64,000 nt of DNA from Branchiostoma floridae. Taxonomy: Eukaryota > Chordata > Leptocardii > Amphioxiformes > Branchiostomatidae. The stretch lies in assembly GCF_000003815.2 (NCBI RefSeq), contig NC_049983.1:25851003-25915002 (forward strand). The letters are read 5' to 3'. Position 1 is the first letter of the stretch. The number at the start of each line of letters is the position of its first letter. This document shows, piece by piece, positions 13,701-28,700 of this stretch. Made by a program: the position numbers and the translations under genes. The notes beneath the pieces are model-generated. The model made no database searches and had not been told where the DNA came from. It saw only the letters and a list, made by a program, of their open reading frames with translations.

Positions 13701-16700
13701 TGGAGCAACATTTCAGTCTGTCAGATCGGAAGTTGAAAAGCACCAACAGTGGACTGATCCACTCAAGTTCAAGTAGACTGGGAAACCTTTTCAGTCTAGC
13801 TGAGGGGAAGTTCACTCTAACAGTCGACCGTTCCATGCGTGAAGTTCTAGTGTTCTTTCCCCCCTCCTTTCCTGTCGTGCCTTCCCCTTTCATTTGGTCC
13901 TTTCCTCATTCCTTACAAAATATATAAACACCCTTTCCTTTCCCTTCTGACACAATTCTTCTAATGATACCTAAATGCAGTTCTTCCTAAACTTCCTGCC
14001 CCCTTTCCTAATTTCCCAGTGGAATCTTCCTGATATCTTGATCTGGGCAATCCCTGGGAATCCTGCTGTAAGTGATTGGCAGTCCCTCCTCCCCCCTCTC
14101 CACACAGTGGTCACACCCGCTTACCCTGCAGGGTGTTCTCATGTAATGCAATACTCCCAGAGGGTGGGACAGTCCATAATTCAGCAGGGGGTGACAGATA
14201 GAAGCATTCTTGAACCCTTTGGACTACTGGGAAAGGGAGGGAAACTCTGCTGTTGCAAGATTTTGCTCCTTAGCTCCATCTTAAAGAAATGCTGAGGATG
14301 TGTTATGTTGTTCCAGAGGTGGAAAGGCTCAAGGTGTCTCCCAAGACAGTTGGAAGATGTGAAGGCTCACTGACTGACTGAATCTTCAAGACATTTTGAA
14401 AGATGTGACAGTTTCTCTCACTTCACTTGAAGAATCCTGTTATGCAACCCAGGACCCAGCAAAAGACTTTCAAGAGAGACCATGCTCTGTAGGACTTAAA
14501 AAGGTTAGTACCTTTATGAATCAATTTATGAGAAGTTTTGGGTAAGAGTTTCCTTATGAAACCAATCCTGAAGAGGGATTTTAATCCAAAATCCTTCACT
14601 GAATAATTTCCTGATGTTGCATGTGGTTCCTCTGGATTTATTGTGACCAGCTGCTTTGACTTTACCAGGCTAAAAATACATGGTGAAAAAAGGTCAGGAT
14701 TTGGTGAAAAGGGTTTCTTACTTTACTGTATTGTAGCTTCTACTTGTACAGTATGCTAATGAATGTGGAAATATCACCACTAAAAAATCTTCTTTATCAC
14801 TTCACTCGGTAGCAAAAGTTGTACATGTACCTCAGATGTTGAGAAAAAATAGCCTGGATGCCAGACTGTTTCCAGGGGCAACGCAGGCCAACAGAGTTAG
14901 ATGATTGACATAGGGCTAGGGGTCTGGAACCTAGGCCAAGAAAAAAACAGACACGTTCATCAATGGGAGTTCTGTAAATGCATTCTTACACTGTTTGTAT
15001 TTGAAGATACTTGCATGTAATCTACAGACTGTGCTCTGTTTTGGAATACTGCGACTTATCAACTTTTTACTTCAACTGCAAAACATTCCAACTATTTTTG
15101 TGTGCTTCATTTTTCATGTCAACATTCTTCTGTGTGACTGTGATGCCTTTGGGCAGTAAAGAGCCTAGGGCAGTGTAGTACCAGGCAGCTGTGTCCGTGG
15201 TGTAACTTTTTCTCCAACTTCCGAAACCCAATCCTTCACAACTGTCCGCATCAACTGACAAGTTCTCCCTGCAAAAACAAGACCTTCTCACCATCAGGCC
15301 ACACCAAATGACTTCCTTGGTTCACAGCAGTTTTAACCCAACAATTTAGAAGTTTAGCAAGAAAACAAGGGAGGAAAACCTTAATTTAACTCCCTAAGAA
15401 TGCAAATACAGACTTTCCCCTCAGAAACTGTATATGTATTTTTGTAGATTTACCAGTCATAAGCATTTGTGTTTTTTTACACCAGAGAATCAACGAATTA
15501 AACCAGAGTGGCCTCATCCAGTTATTTTTGCTCCCAGGCCTGTGGGCCTCCCCTGAAATAGCTGCTTATTGACTGGCCCCTTCCTTATTTATCTACTTCA
15601 GCCTCCCTGCCCGCCCATCTGTGTCCAGTGTTTGTTTTTGTGGTGCTTGCCCTCTTCTCCTGCCCAGCTTTTCAGCTTACACTGGGCTAGGGGCGCTCTA
15701 CACACACCATGAGACTGAGTGAGGACTTCTTGAAGTGTAGGCCACAAGGTGGGAGCTTTCTTTAAGTGTGTGTGCCACAAGTGTGTGTTGACAAGTCTTC
15801 AGACATTTCCTCATCCTTGGGAGACTGACCTCCTTCTGTGTGGACTTAGCTGCCTGCGTCTTTCTTTTTTAAGACGTTCACTTTTCTTAAGACATTCTTT
15901 CCAAGTCCAGGAGTGAGACTGAGAGGGATTTGTTCTGTTGGTCAGGATCGTTCAACAGGAGGGTTCTGTTGGTGTTGACATGGACCCGGCAATTGGACAG
16001 CGTTTCCATGGGAATATTCTGTTGCCATGGCAATCCCAAGTGGCGCACACTAAGTCATGGGTTTGTCAGGAATCAACCTTGACTTGACTTAGAGGATTTC
16101 TTCTGGGGAGCGGCTAGTTTCTTAGTTTTCCAAGGATACGAGTAGAGCTTCCAAGGACTGTGCGTGAGGGTGGCCATGCACAGAGAGAAGAGGCACGAGG
16201 ACAAAGTTGTGGATTGTCATTTCTCTATTTGGCGAGACGTGAAGGTGAGAAAGGACGGGTCTGTTTGAGTGGATTACCGAGGAATGCCGGCTGAATGGGC
16301 CTCGGAACTGTCCGGCCTGGGTTCAGGCGGCAGCTCGGGTTTCCGGCTATTTTTGTGTGCCTTTTTTGGAGTCAGTCAGAGACAAATGCACACCTGCAGA
16401 GACTAGCAACTTCAGGTGATGTCATTGTGTTGGCATCCCCAACACAACAGTGTCATTGACAAAACAGGAGTCTTCAATGGTAAGGGCCTTTTTTTCTACA
16501 AATACAATTCTTGACATTTTTAAACAACTTCGTTTAGCCTCCTTCGCAGACTTCAAGCAGGCTGGCTTTCATTTTCTGGGGGTAGGGGTGCAGCTGGTTC
16601 GCTAGTTTCGGACAGCCACACCCTATAAAGTAAAAGCCAGCTCCGCTCTAAGTCTGCGAAGTACTGTAAATGCATTTAAGTTCGCGGTGATTTAATTTCG

Positions 16701-19700
16701 CGGTAGCGGAAAAAGCACTTTTCGCGGTGATTTTAATTTCGCGGTAGCACCATGCACTGTAGTATCTTAATGCCCTGGAAAAATTTTCGCGGTGGTTTTA
16801 AATTCGCGGTGAAATGGCCAACGTGAAAACCGCGAACATAAATCCACCGCGAACATTTCTGCATTTACAGTACTCTAATCTTTGTTATCCTTTTGCTATC
16901 TCACATCTTTTGCTAGCTATATCAAAATGGAATCACTTACAATTGGATTCCAGGCAGGGCTGATTCCAGCTTTAAGGTTTTTTTCTGCCACGCATTGTTT
17001 GGGAGAAAATCGTTGATTTTCCTGGTTAAACGTGTCATTTTGAAAATAGATTTTTGATAGTTTTATGTCATGAACTGAATGAAGTCCAGTTTATTGGGAC
17101 GGATGGGGTAATATTTTTTCCATCCCAACGAGCAAATTTCCGTTCTGGGACAGGGTGTCTGATTCCAGGCTAGAACGTCTCAAGATTTGTGGGAAAACGA
17201 AGGTCTCCAAGGTTTCATGTCACTCTCAGGGACAGGAGTAAGAAGTCAGACCTGGTGTGAAATATGATGATGAAGTTTCTGCCCTGCCTGATCAGGTTCA
17301 TGTGGGGGATTAATACTGGCAGGAACGCTGACAGCCTGACGGGAGGGCGGAATTTAATTTACTTTTCCTGCAGTAAATCATCCGGACAGCTCCAAGACTC
17401 AGCTGTACTGACTTGATTTTCAAAGACTTTTTCTTTTAAGAAGAAAGAAATCCCATTGTATGAAGGTTAATCTGTGTCTGTAATTGACAAAGTAGGAGTT
17501 TTAGACATTATTTCAATTCACAATGACATAATTTGCATCTCTCTGTTATATTTTTCTGGCCCTTTACTCTTCCTTTATGACCTTGATTTGAGCTTCTCAG
17601 GAATAAATAAAGGTTCAAACAAAATATTGAGCACTCGAAAACAGTAAAATGGTGAGTGCTTTATTCAGATTATGGAAACAACTTTAAATCAGTTATCTAA
17701 CTGGCAGAAACGCTGACAGCCTGACGGGAGGGCGGAATTTAATTTACTTTTTTTGCAGTAAATCATCCGGACAGCCCAACACTCAGCTTTAGGGGAAGGT
17801 TCTGGTCGACTAGATTCTCAAAGACTCTTTTCTAAGGCAAAACAGATCCCAATTAAAATTACGAAGGTTCAGCTGTGTAATCGACATATTTGAAGTCATG
17901 GTCGACTTGATTTTCAAAGACTTTTTCCGCACTTAAATTTTTATGCAGGTTTATCTGTGACCATAAATATCGTATCTCTCTGTGTTACATTATATCTGAC
18001 CCTTACCTCTTCCCTCATTACCTTGATTTGAGCTTCTCATGAATAAATAAAGGTGCAAACAAAATATTGAGCACTCTTCAACAGTAAAATGGGTGCTTTA
18101 CGTCGGATATGGAAATAATGTTTAAAACTTTGAATGTTAAGTTATTTAACTAGCAGGAATGCTGACAGTCTGACAGGAGGGCAGAATTTAATTTACTTTT
18201 CTTGCAGTAAATCATCAGGACAGCCTGAACACTCAGCTTTAGGGGCAAGTCATGGTCTGATCGTCAAAGTTGTGGTTGACTTACACCCTGACTTTACAAG
18301 ACTTCTGCTGAAAAACAGACCCCACATTTATATTTGTGACCAAAATTGCATTTCAAGTAAAGTTTTACACATTCTATCCATACACAAAACAATGCTTTTT
18401 TTTTCCAAATGAAAAAGAAGAAGAAAAATTTCTGGTTTGCTTAATGTTCAAAAGGCAGTGAACCACAGAAGTGCACTGGTGATGCTTAACTGTTCCCTTA
18501 CTGTTTTCTTGTGAATTGGTCTACAGTGGACAAACTCTTCTACATGTGTAGGGCTATACATTTGTTTGTATATACATTTTAGTACGATGTGCAGGTCTGT
18601 ATATAGTGAGTGGGTTTATTTTTCATTTGTTCCCTTACTGTTTTCTTGTGAATTGGTCTACAGTGGACACACTTTTCCAAATGTGTGGGGTGGTATACAC
18701 AGTTAAGTACGATGTGTAGGTCTGTATATAGTGGGTTGGCCTGTGTTTTGTTTGTAGGTTTGTGCACGCTCCCCTTAAGTGGACAGCCCTGTACAGTGTC
18801 TTATGTGACAGATGGCACCTGCACTTTCTTGGGCACTTCCACTTACAAACGTCTTCAAGATGACCAGGAAACCTTCTTCCTTCTTGGCCCTTTCATGTCA
18901 CATTCTTCAAGAGGGAAATTTCCTTCTTATCATGTCCCTCTTAATTTCCATCTCCTTATTTTGCAGCCCTAAACGTTTTTCTTCAAAACATGTTTTGAAG
19001 TTTCTTAGCCCCCATCTTAAGTGGTAATGCTGCTACAGTATCCCTTCTGCCATCACTGCTTGGGTACACATGTATACACTGTCCTGAGGTGTGTACATCA
19101 TGGATATACATCTTTGAGCTTCAGTTTCTCTCTTAAGTGAAGATGCTCCTTAAAGGTCGTTAAAGGTCGAGTAGAGACGGAAGAAGACAGAAGCCAGCTG
19201 CTGACACTGGCAAGACAGTGTCAAGACAGTCTTAGAATAGGAGGTTCCCTATACAGTCATCCTAAGAACTTCTTTCTTCATCTCGGAAGAAGCCTGAGAA
19301 TTCTTCTGATAACAAGGATAGCTGCTATTCATAGAAACATTATGTACCAGGAAAATTCAGCTGCTTTTTGTGCAAGTATGTATGTTTTGTGCAAGTACAT
19401 GGCTTTCAGGTACATGTATATGGACGCAGGTCTAGAGAGTTCTCACTCACTCACTCACTCACTCACTCCCCATTCACTCACTGATCTACATGTGTTTCCT
19501 CCCCCCTCCCTCCTTCCATCCTTTATCTTACCTTCTGCCACCTGCCGACCTTCCAGGTGTACAAGGTCGGACAGTCCTTGACCTGACACGACCTCCGCAG
19601 ACGAGGTTTCTTCATCCCCTGGCACCGTGCGTCCTCCACCGGCTTGCCCTTCCGCCCCAGACGGCAGTGGACCTCCCGCGTCATGGCGCCCTTCCCGCAC

Positions 19701-22700
19701 GACACAGAACACTGCGCAACAAGAGGTAAGGACGTTAGAACTACTGTCGATACATCTCTTATCATGATAGGAGGTTAATCCAGGTTTCAATGTGTTTCAA
19801 GTTCAGGGTTGAATCAATTCTGAAGTACAAAAAAATCAAAAAGAAATACATGTACATTGGAAAATGCATATTCGCCGCATAGAGTTCACAGTGAATATAG
19901 AACCGCTACAGAAATCTAAAGATTTACATCATTAATCGCTTTTTATTGTATTTATGTAAAGAATGAAATGCTTAGTTAGCCATTTGAAAAGCTGAGACCA
20001 TTGCCAATACAAAAGATTTCTAATTAAGTTCTATTCATTTCATTCAATGTTGCTTATCATTAATTAATGATTGACTGTAAATACCAATATCCCAGCAAGC
20101 CTTCTTTAATCAAGAGGTGTTGAAAATGCTCTTTACGATCAGCAGATTTAGCAGCAGATTATTCGTCTCCTGGCATCTCACAGTCAAGGTTACTGTCAAC
20201 ACAAATTAAGCCTTGTCTAGATCTTGCATTGCTCAAACTTGCGTAATGCTTAACTGGAAGAATTAGTACTTAAAAACACACTGGAGGGGGGGGCAGGTTT
20301 TTATTGTCATTTTAAGCCTACAAAAATACACTCTCATCTTTTTATGTCATGAAATTGGGGTTTTTGGGTACAGCCCTGTCTGAAATGAGGCGGGGCAGGG
20401 ATATGTCTTGGTACACACAGTTTCAGGCAGTGATAATTTTCATGAAGTCAGGAACAAGTGTTTCTTCCAGCCCTTAATTCTCTTCTTGTCCTGTTGCTAA
20501 ATATTCACCTTGAGATGTCTCAGAATTGAAGTAATTACTCAGAAACTCGCTCAGCTGTATGATGAGTGTAATGACTCACAACTCTGACCTTCAAACTCTC
20601 CTGCCCAAGGTCGCTGTTCACTCACCTCTATGATTGACTTTAGAACCAAACTGTGACCTGAGATGACCTTCAGAGGACTCTCTCCATTGAAGTTCCCATT
20701 TAGGCAACACAAAGATGATTTCATGGCTGAGTTCAGGACTGATTTGGGCACTTTTTCCGGACGATGACTTTCAAAATCATTCCAGGATATAAGAATGCAG
20801 AGCACAAGAGGAAAACACAGCTGATATATGGCCCATAAAAAGTTACAGGGTTGAACAAGTCCAATAGTCTGACCACGGTTGTGTTTTCCCCTTCCTAACT
20901 CTTTCCACACTCCATAATCTAATCTGGATTTACATACTTAACATTCTACTGAGCAGCTAGATTGGAAACTGAACCCTGCGTGTTCACATGTCTGTAGGCT
21001 GCTTTCATCTTGTTTCAAATTCTTGAACATGTGAATCATGCAACAGGTTGACCTCAGAAAAGCTTTGAACCAGAAGTACCAGAAATATGTGGTTTCAAAG
21101 TTCAATGCTTACTGTTATAGGCAAACCTGTTAAAAGCGACTACTGAAGGACTAGGAAAATGTTCGTATTTGACAGGTGGAGACTGTAACTTGAGTTTAGA
21201 GAAAGAGTGTAAGCAGGATTCTGTGTCAATAGGAAAAGGCAGTCCTGATGAAGAGGTCTTAACTTGTACAGATTTGACTGTAGTTCATTTTGCCATCTTG
21301 ACTGAAGATCTTCTAGTATCACCCAAAACCAGAAGAATGAGCTACTATATGTAAACTGTATATGGCTCCCTTCGGTCAGTAAATGTAGACAATGGTAAAA
21401 TCCTAATTGATATCAGCCCTATAGCATCCAATATGGCTTAACAGTCCTGTATGAGAATGACAGTCTCTGCCACATAGGACATATCGGAAGGCTGACTCAG
21501 GTCTGTTGTGGAGTTCTTTTGTTGTGGAGTTCTTTTCTAAGGATCTGCTTTTCTTCTGCCATTTGTATCAGTCTGCCTTCTCTGGACCATAACTCCCCAG
21601 TATTAGGCACTAAACGTTGGCCAGCTTTACTAACAAGTACTTAGCAAAGGCTGGCAGGGTGCTGAGTGACTATTAACACTCTTGGGTAAGACAGAGTGGC
21701 TTTGTTATGCATGCCACTGGTAGCCATGGGGGCACTCGTCTCTCAAGTGTAGAGATGTGGTTCTCAGTGCACTAGTGTGCAGCGCCTCCTAGCACTTCTA
21801 TTCAAAACTGCAGCTCACTGCATCCAGATCAGCTTGCACCTTTGTACTCTAACACAACAGTGTGTGGAATACTGTAGCTGGGACCTTTGATTTGTAGTCT
21901 ACTCTGTGACTTAGAATCAAGGTTCTAAGGTTCTCTCTCTTTCTTTTACAGACTTTTGTAGTTCAAGGTCATTCTGGCTGACGCACTGAACAAAACCTTC
22001 CACTGCTCACAAAGGGAAAACGTCACACAGGATTCAGCCCATTAGTCCCAAGGTTGCACAATCTGCAGTCCTGTACTTGACGGTCGCAGTGGCGAGTCGT
22101 GACGCACTTGTGGAGGAATGCTGTGTGCGGCTGTGTGGGCCAGACGTCGATGAGTGCCTCTCTTGCCTCCATTGTGGGGGCCTGGCTGGGTGCGGATTGT
22201 TGCAAGCCGTGGGGAGGGCGACCGGACAGAATGGAGCTGTCAGGGAGAAGGAGTGGGGCGTCGGGAGGGATGTCACAGTCTTAGTCCTGACGAGCCCACC
22301 TGGAGATGCTACCGGCAGTCCTCATACACACCTGAAGATGTTCTGTCTCAAGGACTGGTGGGTTCCTTGTGTTCTACTGGTTTCAAACAGCGTTTGTGTC
22401 TCTGGGAAGTTTAACTTTGCTGGCTGTCCATGGGAGCAAGGGAAATCTTTGAAGCGGCCAGGCCAAACAAGTTGACGCCTCAACCAAGGTAAGTTCTTCT
22501 CCATTCAAAGCTGGGACCTCCCAGTATGGCAGAGGTTCTGATTAGCTTGCATGGTTAGGTGAATGCTGTAAGGTTCTCTATACCTTGTACTTTGGCTATT
22601 TTTGTTGAAGACGATGTAAGATTTTTATGAAATTGGCACTGTACTTTAATTTATGAAGGTTAGACATCAAAGTAAACAATATTCAAATACAATTCAATGT

Positions 22701-25700
22701 CTACAATTGGATAAAAATGGAGATTTACTTCCAAACATTTCATATGCATTGTACTGTGGCAATTTTTCTTGAAGACGGTGTATGATTTTGAACAAATTGG
22801 CACTGTAATTTTTTACCAACTTTGATCTGTGTATTACTTTTGTATTGGAAGAAAGTTTAGCATTGTTTTTTGATTACTACTACCACAGACGAGCTTCCAT
22901 GGTGATTAGTAAAAAGGTGTTTATTTTTCAAAATGACCGAACGTTAATTTTGTTTTTCACAAAACTTTTCCTGATTTTCCATTGTTTCTGCACACTTGTT
23001 TAGATTCTCATGTTGTTTTATGTGCACCACCACCTGTGCAGTATGTTCCCACCAGCCTGCTTGAATCTGTCATCACTCCCTCACTACTAAATCTCTTTAT
23101 TGTTCCCTTCAGGCTTCCTGCCCCTTTTTTTACCAGCCCTTTTCTTTTGCATCATTTCTTTTTCTTACCCCCCTTTATCAAAGACTGGGGTCACCCTACG
23201 GGGCAAGGGGCAAGATCAGTTTCATGTAGCTGTCTTCGGCCACTTGAGACTGAAAAGACGACATTTCGTGGCCATAAATTCTCGCCAGTCTCCCCTTCTG
23301 TTTCCTGTAGTTTCACCTTTGATAGCAGCCTGAGTGTGACTGTCCGAGTGTCGAGCTGAAGTGTTGGTTTGGCTACACGAGTAAAACAAATGACTGGATG
23401 TGTGAATGGTCAAGTGTGGGTAGTTACCGAGGAAGGGGGTGTGTGCGTGTCTCAAGTTTCATACCTGTTGTCTTTAAGAAAACAGTGAGAACTACCTGGC
23501 CTTTCCCCCAGCGGCGGAGGGAAGAATGAGATCAAGGTAAGTGACACTTGCGGGGAACACCTGGCGCAGGTGAGAGGTTGACAGGTTGAATAAAAGTTCA
23601 AAACTATGCAGCTCCAGATGTCTTACTGAGGGACGACTCCAGTATGCAACATGTCGGTAGCTTCAGGAATTAATCAACTCTACTATAACCTGGCCCAGGT
23701 GAGGGATTGACGAACGTACCGTGCTCCACGCAGTTGGGCGCCACTTGGGGCAACGTCCGGCACGACACTTCCGCTGTCGCCGCGGCTGCTTCTTCGGACA
23801 GTGGCGGTGTGGGAGGGTGACTCCAGCAGAATCCTTACAGACGACCTCACGCGTCTTCAGGCCACGACCGCACGTCACCGAACACTGCAGGGAGGGAGAC
23901 ATAGTGTTGATTAGCGCCAAGGGTAAGGTCTGTGTTTTCTCGGTAAGTACATACACAGTAAGGCCACTCCAATGTATATCCTTGGTTCTGTGACTTTCAA
24001 AATAAGACAAAAAAAGACAACATCAAAGCATTGAAAGGAAAACCTTACTGTCATATTCTGTATTTCCAAAATTTTGTCGTGAGTTCTACCTCTCCCTCAT
24101 GATGTCAATGCAAAGCAGCTGGCTAGCCAAGTGAAGGTTCCACAAGTAAACGAATGCTCAAACTAACAAACAAAACTTGAATCTGACTATATCAACTCCC
24201 TGGAACTACATGTGTACTTTTGTGTGCGGCTTTGTTTCTATGTCCATGTTTGTTTGTTTGTTTTATTTGGATCTCCATTAGTGTTCCATATCAATTCACT
24301 ATTCAGCCCTGGAGTCCGTACAATACATTTACAATCAAATGAAATGTGAGAAACAAAACCTATACAATACGTATACAGAAAAGGAAGCAATGTTAGGCTC
24401 TGTCCTTGTTGTTCTTGTAGTTTAATAGAAATCTGAGAACCAAGTAGCTAAATTGGTATGGCTTTATGTGCAATAGCTTTGTATGTTATAAGTCACATGC
24501 ACACGCAGACACGCACATCTTCTGCCAACAGAGAAGAGAAGCAGCCAAACACTAGGCTGTAATAGGCTCAATAGGTTGCAAACTGTACTCATCTGTCATC
24601 TTATCTGTGTATTTGGGCCAATATCTACTATTTTTCCAGCGACCTGTGGAGCCTGGTAGAGGCTAGTAAAACACCACAGGCATGAAATGACCTTGCGAGG
24701 TTTTCTTTCAGGTGGTCGCAAACTATACTCCTTTCCTAGCTAACTCCTCTGGCATGTTATATGTCTATATAGCCAATATCTACTAATTTTCCAGCGACCT
24801 GTGGAGCCTGGTGGAGGCTAGCAAAACACGACAGGCATGAAATGACCCTGCAATATTTTCTTTCAGGCAGTCGCAAACTATACTCCTTTGCTAGCTAACT
24901 CCTTTGTTATCTGTGTATTTGGTCCAAAATCTTCTATCATTTAAATAAATGACCTGTGGGGCCTGGAAGAGACTAGCCAATCACCACAGGCATGAAATGA
25001 CCCTGCGAGGTTTTCTTCCAGGCAGTAGCTAACTCCTCTGTCTATATGGCCAATAACTACCATTTTCTAAAGCGACTTCTGGAGCCTGGTAGAGGCTAGC
25101 CAAACACCAAAGGCATGAAATGACCCGGCAAGATTTTCTTTCAGGCAGTGTTTATTTTTTACACTGGACGGCCGCCTTCAAGATGGCAGGTGAGATAGCC
25201 CAGGTGGAATCGCCACCTGTTAACTCAGGTGTAAACAGATACTCCGCAAAGTAACCACATCCATCAGTGACAAGGGTTTCCTTCCTCTTCATAACAAGGC
25301 CACACCGTATGAAACCAGATACAGCCAATCCTGTCCAAGATGACCACTTGGGGAACCTATAATTTAGTATGAAATCTGGTTCTTGTGGGCAGGTATTCTT
25401 GATGATTACGTCAATGGTAAAATTATTTCTGGGACCGGCAAAAAGTGGTCACATTGGCCAAGTGGTCCTTATGCATTATGAGGTGGTCACTTGTACAGGT
25501 TTGGCTGTAGTTTTAGAATAGATGTGTGGTATATGCAATAGGCAAAAAAAGCTCGCCCTAGCTTCGCCAACCACGAGTTCTTGTTTGTCACGTATCACAA
25601 GAAAATTATATGATATACATTTTTCTATACAAGTTACATATTAGTTTTATTTGATTTTTTTTATGTTTCATGAAATATCAGTAAATATGGTAATCTTTTA

Positions 25701-28700
25701 TGTAATCGTCCTCTCCCTCAAGCAGACGCATACTAGCCATTAAATGGTATTGACCATGTGCAGCCTAATAGAATTACGTTAGCCCATAAATAGTCGACAT
25801 TGTCATGGTAATGTCAGGATAGAGCAGCTCAATTAGTAGTTCTCTGAACCGATCATGAAAATGTGTGTATGCATTGTATTCAGTTATTGTGCACGTGAAA
25901 ACGAGTACGCTATAAAACCAAAGGACTGACCATAACTCAAGCACGGGTAGAACTAGTCAGGGTGATACAAAAAAGCAATGCGAACAATGCAGATTCAATG
26001 GACTCAAGAAAGCCTATCCAATCATTGCCTAGGACCACATGGCAAGGTACAGGGAAAACTTATACTGAGAGAGGACCTCAAAATAACTCTTCGTAAGCTT
26101 CTACAGGGTGACAACTCAGATATTTGTTGATTTAAGTTGTATAAAAGAAGATATCAGAAGAAGAGCTGTTGATAAAACTTTTTGTTAGATTGTTAAGATG
26201 TCTGTGCCAAATGTTACTTATTAATTTGGGTATTGTGTTTGTTTTTTCTTACTTTCTATCAAGAAGTATATTCTTTTTACATACATGATGTACAGATACA
26301 ATACTTGCATGACACTGAGCAAACCGATCTAAAAAACCAAGAATGGTGGAGAAAACTTGTTGTTAGATCTCCAATGATGTTTCCAACAAATAGTTAGACT
26401 CAGGGATAGATGAGATTTGAGTGGAGCAAGTTTTGTTCATCTGTTCTACTGACCCGGTTTCTGTCCCCAGTCCTGACACCCAACCCTCCGCAGCACCCAT
26501 TAGCCACAGGGAAGCTGAAGGTGTGTGGTCTGACAGTGGACAGGTATTATTCAGCCCGCAAGGGTGCCGTCACGCCCTCTGTTTGCACAGGGCGCATCCA
26601 GACGCTTCCGTAAATCAACAACAATCACTCCGACCACAAGGAGGGAAGGGAGGCAGGAGACAGGGTCATTTTTCGGTAAGGCATCTTTGTGTAACGTTGT
26701 GCATTTCAGAGTGTTTGAGCGAGTTTCAGCTTTTGGACAGCTGTGTGGAAAGGTTAAAAGAAGTTGACAGAGAAAAACGGTAAGTCGTGCGGCCCGTGCA
26801 ATCACGCCGTCACCGTGAAAGGAACACGGACGTGTGCAGCACGTGAAGTGCCAGACCACCCGCAAGACCCGGGCACCGACGGGTCAACCGACGCCAGGCA
26901 AGACGACAGCCGTGAAAGGCGACAAACGGCGAGTGAAAGGCGACTAACGGCGAGGCGACAGAACCAATGGGGTTCCCCCGTGGCCCCATTCTTCCCCGTC
27001 TAGACTCCGTCAGCGAACAATTCTGACCAGAGGCTCGCACGACATCAGCGTTTTCAAGCGAGGAGCTAAAACATTAACATAACAAAGCCCTACAGGGATA
27101 CCCTCCAGTGCCTGGGCACACTTCAGGCTGTGAAAGGCCTGGGCTATTAGAGGTAAGGCTAGAAGACTGCTCTCCTTGTGTGAGGGACATGCCTTCGGTG
27201 GGTGGCTTGTCTCTGTGGTCGGCCCATTGTACCCAGTGGTCGGCCTTTTGTGATGGGACAAAGGTAAGGGAAGAGTAAGAAGATGTCGGGGAGGATTACT
27301 GGTAAACACGCCGGGCGACAAGAGACCACCACCCATGTGGGAGGGAGACAAGAACCTGGCTAGGGCTAATGTCACATTTCCAAACCGGGGTCCGGCCAGG
27401 CTGTTTGTGGAAACGAAAAATTGAAATGTAAACGTAAAAAAATACACAAAAAATGCCCAAAGCTGTTCTCTTCACATCTTGAGTAGTTTGGTGTCTTTAT
27501 ATCTTATATCTGTTGCAACATCTGATGGTTTCCTGAACTGACTGCTCCCGAAAAAAAAACAGCTAGAAACTTTGTGAAATTATGATATGATATTGAGTTG
27601 AGTTTGACCAAAAGAATGGTCTAAAATGCTGGTCATACCCGTGCATAAGAAGGGAAGTAAGATGGACCCTGCGAATTACAGGGCCATCTCACTTTTGTCA
27701 ATTCCGGGTAAGGTTTTCTCCAGGATACTTCTTGACAGAATGAAGGAAAGAACAGAAGCTCACTTCAAGGAATCCCAGTTTGGTTTCAGAAGTGGTAGAG
27801 GCACAGTTGATGCCATATTTGTTGTAAGACAAATCCTGGAGAAAGCTAAGGAAAGAAAGGTTAATCTTCACTTCCATTTTATTGACTTTAAGGCCGCCTT
27901 TGACACAGTATGGAGGAAAGCTCTATGGAAAATGATGAGAGCGATTGGGGTAGAGGCAAAAATTGTAAATATTATTGAAGAACTGTACAGAAACACTCAA
28001 TGTGCAATAACAATCAACAGACAGATCACCAACTGGTTCCAAGTCGGTGTAGGAGTCAGACAGGGTTGCCTCATGTCCCCAGTCCTGTTCAACATATTCC
28101 TGGAGTTTGTTATGGATGAGCTGAAAAGTCTTGACACAACTTTTCAACTCCATGATAACTTATCCACAGAGGAAAGGTATGCAGATGACACCACACTTAT
28201 AGCAGCCATATTCAGTAAACTTCAGCTCTCGACAAAAGAGCTCGAAGTAGCATGCAAGAAATGGGGCCTGAAAGTGAATGCTGCAAAATGTAAAGTCATC
28301 TCTAGTATAGAACAAGAAAACATTTTCATAGAGGGTAAAAATGTTGAAAAGGTCCCTGAGTTTGTTTTCCTAGGAAGTGTTGTACCTGGTACCACAAATG
28401 ATATAAAGAGAAGGATCTCTCTGGCCGCATCCGCATTTGGTAGGCTAAGAAAAACAGTATGGAACTGCAAGAGTTTCAGTAGATGTCTTAAAATGCGTCT
28501 CTTCCGAGCACTCATACTACCAATTGCCACTTATGCATGTGAAACTTGGACTCTAAAAAAGTCTGATGAGTCTCTCCTGTTGGCTTTCGAGATGAGATGC
28601 CTACGGGCGATCCTCAGTGTTTCACTTCGCCACCGAATTCCGAATGTGGAAATAAGAGCGAGACTGGGTATAGAAAACACCATTATCGATTCCATCAGAC

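Noticed and set aside
13661-14295. Possible host exon in the TSP1-12/13 intron
   Set aside because: Open frames lack TSP1 cysteines and all 15 TSP1 repeats are already accounted for by in-phase exons.
22077-22475. 132-codon Cys-containing plus-strand frame
   Set aside because: No recognisable domain, no supporting neighbour exon, GC-rich chance frame likely.
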